Source: Polyodon spathula (lineage: Eukaryota; Chordata; Actinopteri; Acipenseriformes; Polyodontidae). From it: a stretch of DNA of 64,000 bases. Location of the stretch: assembly GCF_017654505.1 (NCBI RefSeq), contig NC_054542.1, forward strand, positions 62,001-126,000, given 5' to 3'. Below the pieces are notes generated by a model. It saw only the letters and a program-made list of their open reading frames with translations. It was not told where the DNA came from and searched no databases. A program made the translations under genes and the position numbers. Positions 12,658 through 25,183 of this stretch are shown one piece after another (within the stretch, counting starts at the first letter, position 1; the number at the start of each line of letters is the position of its first letter).

Positions 12658-12950
12658 TTAAACGCCTGTGCTGGTCTCCGTACAGGCTGCAGTGTACTCC
12701 CTGGTAGCAGAGAAAGATCTCTGACTGGATTGTTTATTTAGAAGCAGTCTGGAGGCAGCAGCCCTGTATTTCTTGGACATGAGGTTGTAAAGAACTGGGT
12801 TGATACAGGCACTCAGGTAGAACAGCAGCATGGAGACCATGTTGAAGTACTGACTGAATTTAGCCGCAAGGTAATTGTCGACGTGAATAAAAATGTTTCT
12901 CCCAATGTGAAAAGGCAACCAGCAGACTGCAAAAGCCAAAACGACAACAA
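12658..12950 (-). CDS. mlnr: mlnr coding exon 2 (TM6-TM7 and tail)
   Basis: 293 bp after the acceptor TTTTGTCTTGCAG. It completes Val242 and runs through TM6, TM7 and the C-terminal tail to TAA at 12660-12658. The YNLMSKKYRAAA motif after NPVLY is typical of helix 8 in this receptor family. Confidence 0.92.
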
Positions 12951-15900
12951 CTGCAAGACAAAACAGAACAAAAAAAAACATGTGAAAAAGCTAATACTAC
13001 CAGTATTTTCAATGCTTGGCACACACTGGACCATTTTTACCTTGTGAAACCAGTTTTAAGATAAAATGCTTTTGTCTAGAATGTGTGTGCTATTGTAAGC
13101 AGCAGTACACATTCATGGGAACTTGTTGTAAAAGAAATGGCAGGTCCACATGGATGAAAACTACAGCATGGTTTAAAGCATATGTACAAGTAATACAGCA
13201 CCACAAGAGGGTAGGGGGCTTTGATGATGCGCGATGATGAGTTGAGGGGTTAAAGACTTCATGACATGATCAAAAATGTCAACACATATTTTTTATATAC
13301 ATAAGGGTAATAACCATTAAACAGGTCTGAAATTGTTCAAAACTTGATTAGGCATTACTTAGTTGAACATACCCAGATAACATAATTGTGGTCATACAAG
13401 AGGAACACATTTGTTGCCTGCGTGATTGGGTGGTATTGAAAATGGTAGCCTTGCATCGCCTGAAAAATAGAACAATAGAACAAGTGGGAGACACATCGGC
13501 GGTGTGTCGTTGGGGGGGGTGGGGACCAGGGTGGTCAAGCGAGGCGACAAGCCGTCAACAGCTGTCAAGGCCTTGCTGCCATCGACAAAATCACCTGTAT
13601 GACCTGGCCTTCAGGAAAAGAAATAGGTAGTTCTATACAATATACACATCTCAACATCACACACACAACAAACATATTACTTTTAATATATTAAATAAAC
13701 TTTTCCCTCACTCAGCAAATAGAACATAATAGAAATATGAACCTGTAACAGGACTGTGAGCCCTGTACATGACTGTTTATGTATTTGTTTATTTTAGAAT
13801 GGGGTACCCCTCTGCCCCTGTGTAGTTTATTTTTTAGTATTTGTTTTGTTGTATTGTTGTTGTTATTATTATTATGATTTATTTATTGTATTTAAATATG
13901 ACGGCGTGGCGTGTTCTGGCAGAGGCGAGGTCGGCAGCTTGACCTCTGTAGTAATTAAAAACCTTGTGCAGAAGGTGGCCATTTCCCGAATTAATTAAGT
14001 GATTAATTTGTTGCTAATCGGGAGATGGTCACCTGCATATAAACCTGCAGCTCTCTGCAGTTCTGGGTGGTGTGTACAGAGCAGAGTACGGGAGAGCATG
14101 GGCGAGCGAGAGAAGTGAGCGGAAGACGTAACCAAAATATAACAACAGTGAAGGCAATTGCCCAGCCTGACGTATATGGCTGCATTATTGTGTTCCTGAT
14201 TTGTTATTGTTTACACCTTTATTTTGCTCTGTGAGCAAATGTTTTTCTGTTTAAATATTTATTTTACTTTTGTTTGAATAAACAGCGCACACCGCTTCCT
14301 TTTACCCTGCAGTACTTGCGTCTGTGTTTGTTCCTGCATCTGGCCTGACTTCACCACTCAGCCATTCCTGTCACAGAACCATATTGTAAAATGAAAGCCC
14401 TTTATAAATTTTCTTGTGTGTCTTGTACCAAAGGTACATGCAGACACAATGGAGTCACACTAAAATATACACACAGATACTTAAAAGTTGATATAAACAC
14501 TTGTGCACTCAGACACAGACAGTTAATGTGTGTGGATATTAATAATATACAATGATTAATATGGCAAATAGGAAAGGAATAGAGTTGTTTAAAGTAATAA
14601 CAGAACAAATGGAGAAAGGCCTTTTGGCAATTGAATACATTTAAAGTAAAAAAAAAACTAACGCTGATGAAGCGTTGGCAAAAACATTAGTCTTTTACAG
14701 TTTTACATCAGAATTACTAAACATCGATAAAATTCAGTTAATTGTGTTTTAGTAATGACATGTACTTTTTTTTTTTTTTTTTTTTGAAGTAGACAGGTCA
14801 TACTTTAAAGCAAGCAAAGACAAAGGTTAATTTCTAAGTGGAATAAAATGACTGTGACAGAATAAAACTAACAAAAGGTTGCCAGAAGGAGAAGTTATTT
14901 AGTTGTTCCAAGTGGTTCCTTTCTAGTTTAGACTTATTTTACTTCAGAATATGACTGTTGTTGTTACAAAACTATAAATAAATATCTTTAAAAAGTATTT
15001 TTAGGGTCCTCATTGAAAAATATAGAGACCCTTATGCGCTTATCCAATCTTCCCTAAACTTATCATACACTCCATAGCACTTTGCGATTATCCTGTACAC
15101 TATTGTCAGGTACGTTGTAATTATTCTGCAGTCATAAGGAACCTCTGTATGTGTGTGCACTAGTTTTTCAAACAAAAATGATGCTAAATGTGCAAGGGAG
15201 CAACACTGAAACCCTTACTAGAAAACATGTCATATTACATTTAAAAAAATGTGTGGACAACTAACATGGACTATCCATGAGGTACAAAACGGGGTATTTG
15301 ACAAGAATAATAAGAATTAGTAGCACAGTTTACGTGCTGAGGCACATCGGCACAGTTTACTTTTATTCACAGTCATATTATCTGATTACAAATGATGCAC
15401 GAGAACAATGCAGCTACATAGAGCAGGACATGCAATTCCTAATTGATCTAATTATTGATCTGATCATACATCAGCAGGGCATATGCTAGATAAACATTTC
15501 TATTGGACATAGCAGATTTAAACAATTGGGCTCAATGACCACCTGTAAGCTATTTTATATTGTGTCCCTTGAGTTAAATATGGTATACCATTAAAAATTC
15601 AAGAGAGATCCCGGGTTCGTGCCCGCCCTCTGCCTGTGTGTGGATTGCTTCACCCTGTGTAATGCGCCTGACTGCGGGAACCGAGATCGTTACAATATAA
15701 AATAGTTAAGATAAGTTTAAGATATATGCATAAATGCTTTTTCTTTTGTTGTGGGGCAGACTAACAATAGATAAACAGCTTAATTGTTAGGAATAATTAT
15801 TATATGTTTATTTAGCAGCCGACTATATCCAAGGCGACTTACAGAGACAAGGGTGTGCTTTGCATATGCTGCAAGTCACTTACAACAACGTCTCACCCGA

Positions 15901-16407
15901 AAGACGGAGGTCAAGTGAGGTGGGATTTGAACAGGGACCCACTTCTTTTTTGACAACGTAAATGATCTGTCACAAATACTCACAGGCATCTAAACTTTTA
16001 GGTTAAGAGTCTAAACTCAGTCATGTGTATTTTGGTATATATCTAAAATGTTTTAAACCTGGATTTGCATTGCATCGTTGAAAAAATGAAAACTGTAGCA
16101 TGCATTATGAAAGCAATAACACATGTCTGGGTGAATAGGGTCCAATATACCTAGGGTGTTGTTTTAGCGAGGTGTGCAAATAATGGACAGTATTTGACTA
16201 TCCTACAGTGTGCTATTGTGCTTATGGAATGTTTACATATATGCAGTATCCTGTACCATTGTAAAACAACAGAAAAGTATAACACATCTTAGTAAATGCA
16301 TTAAACACTAAGAGCTCGGTAAAAATAAATAAATAAATACACATGGTATGTATAGCAAAATCCTGGTAAAGTATAGAAAACTGCAGAAAATATGTACTAT
16401 ATATATC

Positions 16408-16467
<60 letters not shown>

Positions 16468-17982
16468 CAAATAAAAGAACTCCCCAACACTATATAACGT
16501 TTTTTTAATTGTTATTATGATTTGGTTTTTATTATTTGGTAGCTGCACCAAAAGTGCATAGACTATGAATACAAAATAAGTTTTCAGATTTAATTAAGTG
16601 TTTTGGAGCTCTGGCAGAAGACAATGGATATATTTTAGAATGTTTAGGATTAGTCTTAAGGTAGACTTGTATCTGTACTGTTAGTATGCAGCTAGGTATT
16701 CTGACGTTACAGTGGTATGGGTGTATTAAACGAGCAACATGCTGTATAATACACGCCAGTACATCTTAAAACACTCAAAAGCATGTTTGTGACCACTTAA
16801 ATAAATAACCAGTGTTCTGAAAACAAAGTAACACAGTGTTGAATTGAACCCCTTCCCACTTGACAATACCGCTACAACAATAAAGAGACAAATTCAAGTC
16901 ATGCTTTGCGGGTTGGTGACCAAAAGTCATATATACAGTAGTATATGTCATGACATCTAGGGCCCAATTTTGAAGCAAGTGGAAAGGCAAAGTCAGTTTT
17001 TCTTAGAGGGATTAAACATCTGTATGCATCTCGCAAGAGGCAGTTTAATTGCAGGTAGGAGCAGTTTGATGATTGGGTTAAGCCGTGTCTTGCTCACTTT
17101 ATGCCATTACCTTTATTTTATTTCTCTCTGAAAATGTTACTTTGCTTCTGATCTTCCTCAAAATATGGTCTCTAAAATTGTCTACAATGGGGAACTGACC
17201 CATCAAGTTGAAGTAAAATCACACCTGACCTATACTGTAAATTGAGAAACCCACTTACCCAAAATATTGACAGTTTGTCTGTGGTACCGTTCTCTGTTAG
17301 CAGCATTGGGTCCTCGGATTTCATTCTTGCTTTTCCACAGTTTTCTGCAAATGGAGCCATAGAGGAAAGATAAGCAGAACATGGGGAAAAAGAAATAGAT
17401 GGTGGACACCCAGACCATGGTGTACAGGAGCCCAGAGCTTACAGCGTATGAAGTGTACTTGCACTGTCTGGTACCAGTGTCAGGATCTGTGTTGTTTTCA
17501 TATTCTACCCCAAAAAGGAAAAGCATTGGAGCAGCGGACACTAGTGCGAACATCCACAGGAAGCCAATCACACATTTCACCCTCCTTTTAGTAACAAACA
17601 CTTTAGCCTTTAGCGGGAAACAAATGGCCAAGTACCGCTCGATGCTAAGGGCAGTGATATGTAAGATGGTGGCATAGGTGCATCCTTCATTGATGTAGTG
17701 AGACAAGCGGCAAACGGCCTCTCCGAATATCCACGGAATGTATTTCCAGAGGCGGTAGAGGTCAAAGGGCAGACAGAGGAATATGATCAGGTCAGAGACA
17801 GCCATGCTGGAGAGGTAGAGGTTGGTGGTGGTCTTCATGTCCTTGTACTTTCTGATGATCAATATGGTCATGGTGTTCCCAGTGACGCCAACGATAAACA
17901 TCAAAATGCAGATGATAGTCACCGGTATTAACGTTGAGATGGGGAACAAGGAGCCTGGACTGTACATCTCGTCTTCGTACAT
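12658..17982 (-). CDS. mlnr: Motilin receptor (class A GPCR), complete, two coding exons
   Basis: Receptor of the ghrelin/motilin family; in vertebrates the motilin receptor couples mainly to Gq and drives gut motility. The CDS joins 17259-17982 and 12658-12950 (minus strand) across a GT-AG intron of 4,308 bp, giving 338 aa. Visible features: TM1 about residues 15-43; a conserved Cys91-Cys174 pair; ERY at 115-117 (DRY position); an N-glycosylation site NNT 163-165 in loop 2; CWLP at 251-254 in TM6; NPVLY at 292-296 in TM7; then a short tail ending ETSTGV. The intron interrupts a Val codon just before TM6, as in GHSR and MLNR. Loop 3 (RGPNAANRERYHRQTV) and the TM7-tail region resemble mammalian MLNR more than GHSR, and the neighbour is fndc3a, as for human MLNR. 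Loop 2 is short, unlike the long mammalian MLNR loop. The start is the first ATG of the open frame. GHSR is the main alternative. Confidence 0.9.
13744..14375 (+). mobile_element. Solo LTR in the mlnr intron, 5-bp TSD GAACC
   Basis: 632 bp, starting TGTAACAGGA and ending TTCCTGTCACA, flanked on both sides by GAACC (13739-13743 and 14376-14380). It has a TATA-like CATATAAACC at about 14036 and a polyadenylation signal AATAAA at about 14277. There is no internal retroelement sequence, so this is a solo LTR from LTR-LTR recombination. It lies antisense to mlnr within its only intron. It is related to the LTR at 20655-21224. Confidence 0.92.
14381..15797. other. mlnr intron, mostly unique
   Basis: AT-rich intronic sequence with a T run at about 14767-14785. 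A GC-rich patch at 15605-15690 (CCCGGGTTCGTGCCCG) may be part of another retroelement. No exon was seen. Confidence 0.4.
15800..15940 (-). mobile_element. tRNA-derived SINE fragment, minus strand
   Basis: On the minus strand a B-box GTTCAAATCC lies at 15932-15923. It is followed by a body with TCGGGTGAGACGTTGTTGTA, a conserved TAAGTCGCCTTGGATA block and GCTGCTAAATAAA. The same order of blocks occurs at 31845-32065. The 3' tail resembles the GGATAAAGGCATCTGCTAAAT segment found in many fish SINEs. It lies in the mlnr intron. Confidence 0.7.
16396..16464. repeat. (AT)n microsatellite
   Basis: An almost pure TA array within the mlnr intron. The ORF across it is an artefact. Confidence 0.95.
17259..17982 (-). 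CDS. mlnr: mlnr coding exon 1 (TM1-TM5)
   Basis: 724 bp from the ATG at 17982-17980 to the donor GTAAGTGG just below 17259. It encodes residues 1-241 plus the first base of Val242, covering the N-terminus, TM1-TM5 and most of intracellular loop 3. Confidence 0.92.
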
Positions 17983-19120
17983 GGTCTGAGATCCGTAACA
18001 CTTTTAGGAAAGCATTCAGGTTTTGCATGCCAGGGAATGGAAACAGCAAAACTATTACTGGAATCTTAGTGCGAGAACAGTGTACAAATTAGTGAATCCC
18101 CAAGAGATATTCAACAACTCCCAAGCTCAGCGTTAAAGCAAAAACTGAAGATCGAAGTCCTCGGTCTTAATAAGAATGGTGCTGACTTCTAAAGCCATTG
18201 CCTGGTCTTTCTTCAGGCAGCTAGCTTATGTTTGCAGACTGCTAAGAAATCCCTTTCTGCAATGTGTCTCCCTGGCTCCCCCAACCCCCCTCTCTGTTTC
18301 CAGTTGAAAAAAGACAGGAACGCAGCTTGCTTAGCAGTGTGACACACATCACACACAGGTCCTTGTTGTGAGTATAAAGTTCTAGTTCAGGCAGTCTTCT
18401 CAGAGTCCCAAAGCTGGGGGGCTCAACATCATCTCTTCAGTTCAACTCCCTCAGTAGACTCATAGTTTTCTGACCAGCCTTCTCTGCTCAGCTCTGATTT
18501 CAGCAATGAGGCTGAGCCTTAATCAAATACTGTGAGCCACAGCTGGGGAAAACAATCTGCAGGATATCTCTGTTGCCATGCATAGCTTTTTCCATTGGAT
18601 ATTTTGTGAATGTTCGCAAACCAAAAAGGGGGATCATTTTGTATTGAAAATTAATATACAGAATACACAGTGCACAATGTGCATATTACTTGGCAGTGGC
18701 CCAAATACAGATGGCCCAAATGCAAAGCAAATAATAAAACAGTGAACAATATAAAACTGCAGGATAGAGCATTTACACTATCATTCTTGCTTGCATTTTT
18801 CTAGTGTTATACTGTTACAAGGATCTGTTTTATTTACAGTTGTCTTTGCACTAGTTTCAATAAATCTAAGAAAAGTGTGCAGTATCAATTGCTCACATAA
18901 GAGTTTACCATTATAGCTTTGTTATATACCACACACTACAGTACACATATACACTTGCCTGTGCTAAACAGTAACCTGCTCTTACTAGCCAGTAAACTCC
19001 AGAAAATAAATCTTTTTCTCAATACATTTAAATGACAAAGGCACCCTGAAGTTCATTCAGTTACCTGGTCGGGTGCATTTTTATTTTTATTTTCCAAATG
19101 ATAAAGGACATTTAATTTAT
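17983..19120. other. 5' flank of mlnr
   Basis: Upstream of the mlnr start codon on the minus strand, so it should contain the 5' UTR and promoter. I cannot place a transcription start, and there is no conspicuous TATA or CpG island. A pyrimidine-rich stretch at 18270-18300 (CTCCCCCAACCCCCCTCTC) is the only marked compositional feature. Confidence 0.4.
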
Positions 19121-19121
19121 G

Positions 19122-19123
<2 letters not shown>

Positions 19124-19204
<81 letters not shown>

Positions 19205-19211
19205 GAACATG

Positions 19212-19283
<72 letters not shown>

Positions 19284-19310
19284 GCATATATGGATATATA
19301 TATATAATAT
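19124..19310. repeat. Long (AT)n microsatellite
   Basis: Nearly continuous TA dinucleotides interrupted by CGGAACATG at 19203-19211 and by ACGCATATATGGA near the end. ORFs here are Tyr-Ile repeats and not genes. Confidence 0.95.
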
Positions 19311-19319
19311 AATACATTT

Positions 19320-20650
19320 AGGAAACGTCGATTTTTAATGCAATCCTTTGCAGCTAAAAATATTGAATTATTAACATCTATTAACACAAAAAGGGCCACA
19401 TGTGAACAAGTATGTTTAATCCATAATACAATATGCTATTAATGAATATTAACAAATGGACACCGACATTTTCAATATACAATTCTTTTTAAAGATTCAT
19501 GAAGTGAAAAAAAGCTCAGGTCAGACATATATGTTAATAAGAACACTTTTTCTACGAATTGTAATACATGTAAACATGTGATACTGAAAAATGTCATAAT
19601 TCAAACAGATACCAAAGTAATAGGTGTTATGACAACACATTTGAGAATGTTTTGAATACTTAAATTAATGCTATGTATCCTAAATCAAAAACTATTAAGA
19701 AGGATTGAGGATGTGGTTATCCAGTGTTATGTAGCCTTTATGAATTTGTTTTGAATGCTACACTCAAATAATCGATTACCTAATGTATAAACCTAAATGA
19801 ACATAATGCAAATTAATTGCCATAATAGACATGTTCTTGGAAAATGTCATGTGTTATTTTATTTACAATAGGTTTTATAATTGTGTGGTTTGAGGTGTGA
19901 AATTGATTTGTGATGTTCACAGATGAATGAAAATAGTGTATGCTAATAGTTGTGTAAACACATTTTATTACTGTTTACCTAACCTTTCTAGCGTTCACTT
20001 CAGCACCTCATTAAAAGATGTTTAATCGTCATGGATAGAATTAACAGCATTGAAATCTATCTATTTGAGGATTGATTAATTACAATTTTAAAGAGAACAT
20101 GCAGCTACATTTTCTTTAATTTAATTGCGTTGTCATACAAATCTAACAGATACAATATAAATGAAATAACTCTTTAAATACAGTACATTCAAGATTAAAC
20201 CAGAGGCAGTAATGTTTAATCTTATTAGAATGCCATTTTAAGCATGGCCTTTGAAATACATTTCATTTAACAGTTTTACTTCATGCACTTTGCTGTCATG
20301 ATAATTCAACATTAAAACAGCAGAGCATCCTTCATTTTATACGCTTATAAATATGGTACTGCATTTGTAAAAGAAGATTTTTTTTAAATGATTAAAAAGT
20401 GGAGAAAAGAGTTTCATTTCGCCTGCGGGAGAACACATGTGGTCACATCACTCGTAGGTTTTTGCCTATAAAAATAAATCAGGACTGCCAGGTTGCAGTG
20501 TAAAACATTTAAAGGTTAAAAAGGGAGTACAGAGACCCTACAATACAGGCAACGTATTTACATTTTATGCATTTCGAAAACAAAGCTTGCATTCAGGATT
20601 TGGTTGTAAACTGTTCCAATGCTCTCTGTGTGGGACATATTCCTTGAATA
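19320..20650. other. Intergenic DNA, nothing recognised
   Basis: Unique AT-rich sequence. No exon, repeat boundary or RNA gene was found. Confidence 0.5.
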
Positions 20651-20654
20651 TGAT

Positions 20655-21224
20655 TGTAACAGGGCGATCAGCCCTGTACAGTTTGTGCATTTATTTTTAG
20701 AACAGGGTCTCCCCCTCCGCCCCTTTGTCGTGTTATTTTGTGTTTTGTATTATGATTTATTTATTGTATTTGGGTATTATTACATATGACGGTGAGGAGC
20801 CGTAGTGTTTGTTTGGTAAAGTGGATGGGAAGCCCCGCAGATTGTGGCCGAGCGGTAATAGAAATATTACAAACTAGTTAAACCCCTCGGCCAAGGTATA
20901 AAAAGCCTGCAGCTCTCCATGTTCGAGGTGGGGTGTTCAAGAGGCAGAACGAGAGCAAGAGAGGAGAGAGAAGAGAGAAATTTAAAAATAATAAAGTTGA
21001 TCAGTAAAGGCTATTGCCCAGCCCAATCGTATTTTGTGTTTGTGGTTTGTTTTTGTTTGAATATTTGTTTTGCTCGGTGAGCAGTGTGTGTTTTTCTGTT
21101 TAAACCTGTTATTTTATTTTTGTATTTAAATAAACGGCGCATGGCACGTCTTGCACTGCAGTACTACCTGGTTTGTTTTCCTTCCTGCTTCTGGCCTGAT
21201 GTCACCACTGGTCGTCCTGTCACA
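20655..21224 (+). mobile_element. Solo LTR with 5-bp TSD ATGAT
   Basis: 570 bp, starting TGTAACAGGG and ending GTCCTGTCACA, flanked by ATGAT at 20650-20654 and 21225-21229. It has a TATA-like GGTATAAAAAGCC at about 20895 and AATAAA at about 21129. It shares the start, the TTGCCCAGCC core phrase and the CTGGCCTGA.GTCACCACT end with the LTR at 13744-14375, so both belong to one family. No internal coding sequence flanks it. Confidence 0.92.
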
Positions 21225-21229
21225 ATGAT

Positions 21230-22193
21230 AATAATACATGAACGTGTATTGGAAACATTACTGGATTAATTAATGAAACTGTGTGTCTTGAGAAACAGGA
21301 CAAACTGCTGTGTCGTGAAAAGAGGGCCTCTTCCTTGCAGACATACTGAACTATGTGACCTACTGGTTAGGTGACCATTGCCTGAACTGGATTAGGCTGA
21401 GCGGACAGTTGAATTATATACAGATAATTCACACTTGCAAAAACAATCGTTTTGACACAAGGAAGACATAAATTAGCGATGTCCTAGTGGAAAAGAACAT
21501 TAAAACTTCAAAGGACCGAGTTTTAAAAAGGCAAGTTACACAAATGATCTCATGAAATTGGCTATTTAGCAGAGTGAAAAGACTATAAATATCCAAGCAA
21601 AACTAAACATTTTGCGCTCCACATCGAATGCTAAACAAGGTTCTGTCACTTTGCTAAGCAAAGCTGCAACTCCGGGACTCTGCCTAAAAACAGACCCAAG
21701 ACGGGACTCTGCCTGAACGGACCCAAGAAGAGGAAGCAAGCTGCATGCGAGTCACTACCACAAGCAACAAGACTGAGGCCCAGCCAGAAGACTGCAGTAA
21801 AACTTACAGATACTGTTATCAGACAAACCAGTCTGTGTCTGCTGTACACCTAAAACGATGTGATAAGATTGATTTAGTGTCTGGTTTATGAACATACAGA
21901 CACAAAGAATTAAACTTGGAATTTAATTTGTAGTTGTTTTTCCCTTCCAATTGCATATAACAAACAGGGTTGGAATCAAACACCAGAGTGCTGTAAAGTA
22001 GTTGCTTTTCCCTCCTAGCAGCGTATAACATAATTGTAGAAGAGAAAATCATAGAGCAGTAAAGTAATAATTCTGCAAACCACATTTATCAAATACTGAT
22101 TGCCGCAGTGTTGTTTGGTTTCTTGTGTGTTTTAACGGTGTATAAGCGTGGGCTGTGTAATTTTGACTTAAACCCAAGTTAGAAAAAATAGCC
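21230..22193. other. Intergenic DNA upstream of the broken coiled-coil ORF
   Basis: Contains a local duplication, with GGGACTCTGCCT occurring at about 21675 and again at about 21703. It may be the leader of the degraded element that follows, but no boundary is visible. Confidence 0.35.
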
Positions 22194-22936
22194 GTGTCTG
22201 TAGGTTCAGATTCAGACACTGAAGCCATGGTAGAGATGCCTAGATTGGAAGTTGCTTCCGAGCAGGAGCTATATGAATATTTGGTAGAGGTATTAAACAG
22301 GATACACCAGGGTTCCCAATCTAGGGGATCTTGTCATTTCTCCCACAGAGTTGAATCTCAGGAGGTCTCAGGAAAATGTGTTTCAGTAACTTAAAGTTAA
22401 GGCTGTGAGACCTATTAGTGCAATTGCTACTATAGCATATCTATCAACTAAAACGTTGTTATTGGCACAGGACAAATGTCAGGTGGTGCAGGAGAGATGT
22501 CAGGTTTTGAGGAGCAAAAATCAGGATTTGATTGGAAAACTTCAGGCTGTAACTGAAGAAAATCAGGCTTTCAGGCAAGAACATGCTAAGCTTAGAGACG
22601 AAACAGCAACCGAAATTCAAGATCTGAGGATTAGCCTGGATAGGTCAACTGTGTAACACAGAGCTTAACAAAGCAATGTGTAGGAATAATGAGGTGAATG
22701 GTGGTTTGATCAGTGAGAAGGCTGCATTAGAATACAGAATTGAAGAGTTGGAACATGAGAGAGCAATGGTAATGTGGGACAGAACTAAGGCTGATGCCAA
22801 GGAGACTGAGTTTGCAGCCCTGCCTCCCCGAAACCCAGAGGCTCACACCCCTGGGTTTCAATATCTCAGCAATACCTGCAATACATGCACAGAGGAGCCT
22901 GAGTTGTCACTACTGTCTCCAGAAGACCAGCACTAA
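22194..22936 (+). pseudogene. Broken coiled-coil ORF remnant, probably of a retroelement
   Basis: Three successive plus-strand open segments lie end to end in three different frames: 22194-22394, about 22389-22656 and 22676-22936. The first is acidic. The second and third are rich in Gln, Glu, Lys, Leu and Arg with heptad-like spacing (EENQAFRQEHAKLRDE, EYRIEELEHERAMV), which suggests a coiled coil. The frames change at about 22387-22395 and at 22655-22676, with stop codons between. This is what a once continuous, now frameshifted reading frame looks like. A gag- or ORF1-like structural protein of a retroelement is possible, but no nucleocapsid zinc knuckle, protease or polymerase is seen, so the identity is open. 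Confidence 0.4.
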
Positions 22937-23189
22937 GGCTTGTTTGCTGAACACTGAAACAAGCACAGTTTGTCTACTCTCTTACTGATTTAAAAGAACA
23001 AAATATAAATAGCAGATATATTCCCAACTCAGATACAAACCTAGTTCTAAACACTGGAAGCCCATTACACAACCCCCTGTGCCATTCACAAGCTTCCAGC
23101 AACAATGGAGCATCACCCTGAAGCTTGAAAGGTATGAGCCCAATTCCTGAGTGGTGTAAAGGTTCCGTGTAGATTCTCCAGCGGCCAAA

Positions 23190-23328
23190 ACCTTTAATGT
23201 GGATCAAAGTGATCCAGATTTTGTAATGCTATATTTTGTGATCGAGATCACTTTTATGCGGTTTTTCAGAAAATGTCTCTGCTAGATTACATTTAACCTG
23301 ATTTTTTTAAAGTTGGCTAGTTCTTAAC

Positions 23329-23365
<37 letters not shown>

Positions 23366-23995
23366 GGCGTTATTTATGATATAACCTAATTTAACAAAAG
23401 AAATACGATTGTGTTAATAATGATTAATACAAAACTTTATTATTTTTTTTTAAACAAAATCTAAATCACTTTTAATGTTAGTGCACATATAACGCATGCA
23501 AATAATGGTTATTTTATTTATGCCTACTTAGCAGAAATTAAATAGCTAAATCCAAATTGAATAAAAATAAAACTTTTGTCAGGATTCCAACATCTCTCAG
23601 ACAAACTATAATGAGGCATATGTGAAGGCGTATGCATATGCTTTTTTTTAATTAAAACTGTACCACTAAATATTTTGATGGCATGGATACAAAACTTCAA
23701 TAAATATTATATTCTAACACTCTATTTGGACATATTGTGTGTGTTTGCTATGACAATTCAAACAAAATATTGCTGTTCTATGATAACTTAGAAGCTAAAT
23801 CCACCTCCGCAGTATGATCACAATTATCTTGGTATTTTGATAATTCTGCAAAACCCAATTGCAACTTTTGTGATTAAAAGTGCGATCGGATTACCAAAAC
23901 GAAATCCAGATCACAGTAAACCCGATCGCATTTCGATGTTTTGAAAAACCCAATTGCACAATATAATCCAATTATCAAAGATTAGAAAAACTGGC
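23190..23995. repeat. Degenerate inverted repeat with GATC-rich ends
   Basis: The left side (23195-23275) has GTGATCCAGATTTTGTAAT and GATCACTTTTATGCGGTTTTT. The right side (23840-23975) has inverted relatives (AAAAGTGCGATCGGATTAC, GAAATCCAGATCAC) and twice AAAACCCAATTGCA. A T run lies at about 23331-23360. It may be an old non-autonomous DNA transposon; the ends are not defined. Confidence 0.3.
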
Positions 23996-24072
23996 CCCTG
24001 GAGTCACATTTATTGCTGGAGCCTTTTTCACTGGACTAATTGACAACCACATCCTACATTCCTCTATACACC

Positions 24073-24767
24073 TGTGGAAGGGTGGTGGGTAATTCACTGA
24101 CACAGGAGACAGACAGGTGGATTTGGCAACACCGCACAGGTGCCCAGTTTTATTTCGGGGTGCCCTTTTTCAGTTTATCCCGCAGATGGCGCTGTGGGTC
24201 CGTGGTCTGATTTACCAACGATGGTAAATAGAACCATGGGCATACCAAGCGATGGTACACAATACCGGCGCCTTGCAGGTGCTCAAAGAAATAACAACGA
24301 CAACAGAAGGCAAAAATAACAAAGGATAAAATAACACAATCACAAAACTACAAATAAAAGGTGCTGCACCCTGCAGCAATATCCCGGTCGCCGCTGCCGG
24401 CTACCTAGCCTGCTCTGTTATATTTTTAAGGGGTCTGCCCAAGGGTTCCCCGCTCTCACTGTCTCACTGTGACACTTCCGTGTCTTTTTCTCTCCCGGCT
24501 GGTTCTCGGTCCGTGACCAGCGTTTCCGCACTCTCAGCGAGTCTATAAGGGCAGACCTGAGGAAACAGCAGAGCGTTATTTTATAGGACCAACAATCACC
24601 CAAGACTCGCCTCTCAGCCATTCAGAGAGGGGGAAAGTCCACATACCCACTTTCCCATCTCCCCGTGTCACTGCCATGACTCACAGGCGATTGTTGGGCG
24701 ACTGCCGCCCTCTTCCTGCAGCCCGTGAACACGCCAGCAGAGTCAGCACAGATCTCTCCCTGCTACA
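24073..24767 (-). mobile_element. Solo LTR, minus strand, 5-bp TSD ACACC
   Basis: 695 bp bounded by TGTGGAAGGG and CCCTGCTACA on the plus strand, flanked by ACACC at 24068-24072 and 24768-24772. Read on the minus strand it starts TGTAGCAGGG, has a TATA-like CCTATAAAATAACG, has AATAAA near its end and finishes CCTTCCACA, so transcription would run leftwards. No internal element sequence is attached. Confidence 0.88.
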
Positions 24768-24775
24768 ACACCCTT

Positions 24776-25183
24776 GTGGCAAAGTGGTGCGTGAATACAG
24801 GTAAGTACAGTGCAGAGAGGATTAATCACACAGACAATAATTAACAGGTGCAAGGATGTTTATTGAAATTATGTCAATGTCCAGAGCCTTATGACAAACA
24901 CCTGTAAATAATAAATGATGGAAGTGAGTACAGTGGCGTGTATCACTTTGTTTGTAAAACTCCCACAAGTTTGACCCACAACCAAAAGTCCAGTTTAACA
25001 CACCAACACTAAACACAAAACACAAACACAGTTCTTAGTGATAGTGAATAAGTGCTTGTGGTGTATTACAGTTCTCCGTGAAAATGAAGGGGTGAAAGTG
25101 ATGTCCGGGTTTATGCTGGCTTTCACTACAGCTCCGGATCGTGCTACTGATAGTCTATTAAAAAACAGATAACATTGTGGCAA
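24776..25183 (-). mobile_element. LTR-like fragment, minus strand
   Basis: Read on the minus strand it contains a polyadenylation signal in TTTCAATAAACATCC (about 24860) and ends ACCACTTTGCCACA at 24776. This is the usual layout of the 3' half of an LTR. It abuts the LTR at 24073-24767 on one side and the plus-strand LTR from 25184 on the other, so it was probably truncated by a neighbouring insertion. No target duplication was found. Confidence 0.45.

Noticed and set aside
12658..17982. Ghrelin receptor (GHSR) as the identity of the GPCR
   Set aside because: Loop 3, the TM7-tail region and the fndc3a neighbour fit MLNR better, though loop 2 is GHSR-like in length.
19073..19399. Tyr-Ile repeat ORFs on both strands
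   Set aside because: Translation of (TA)n arrays.
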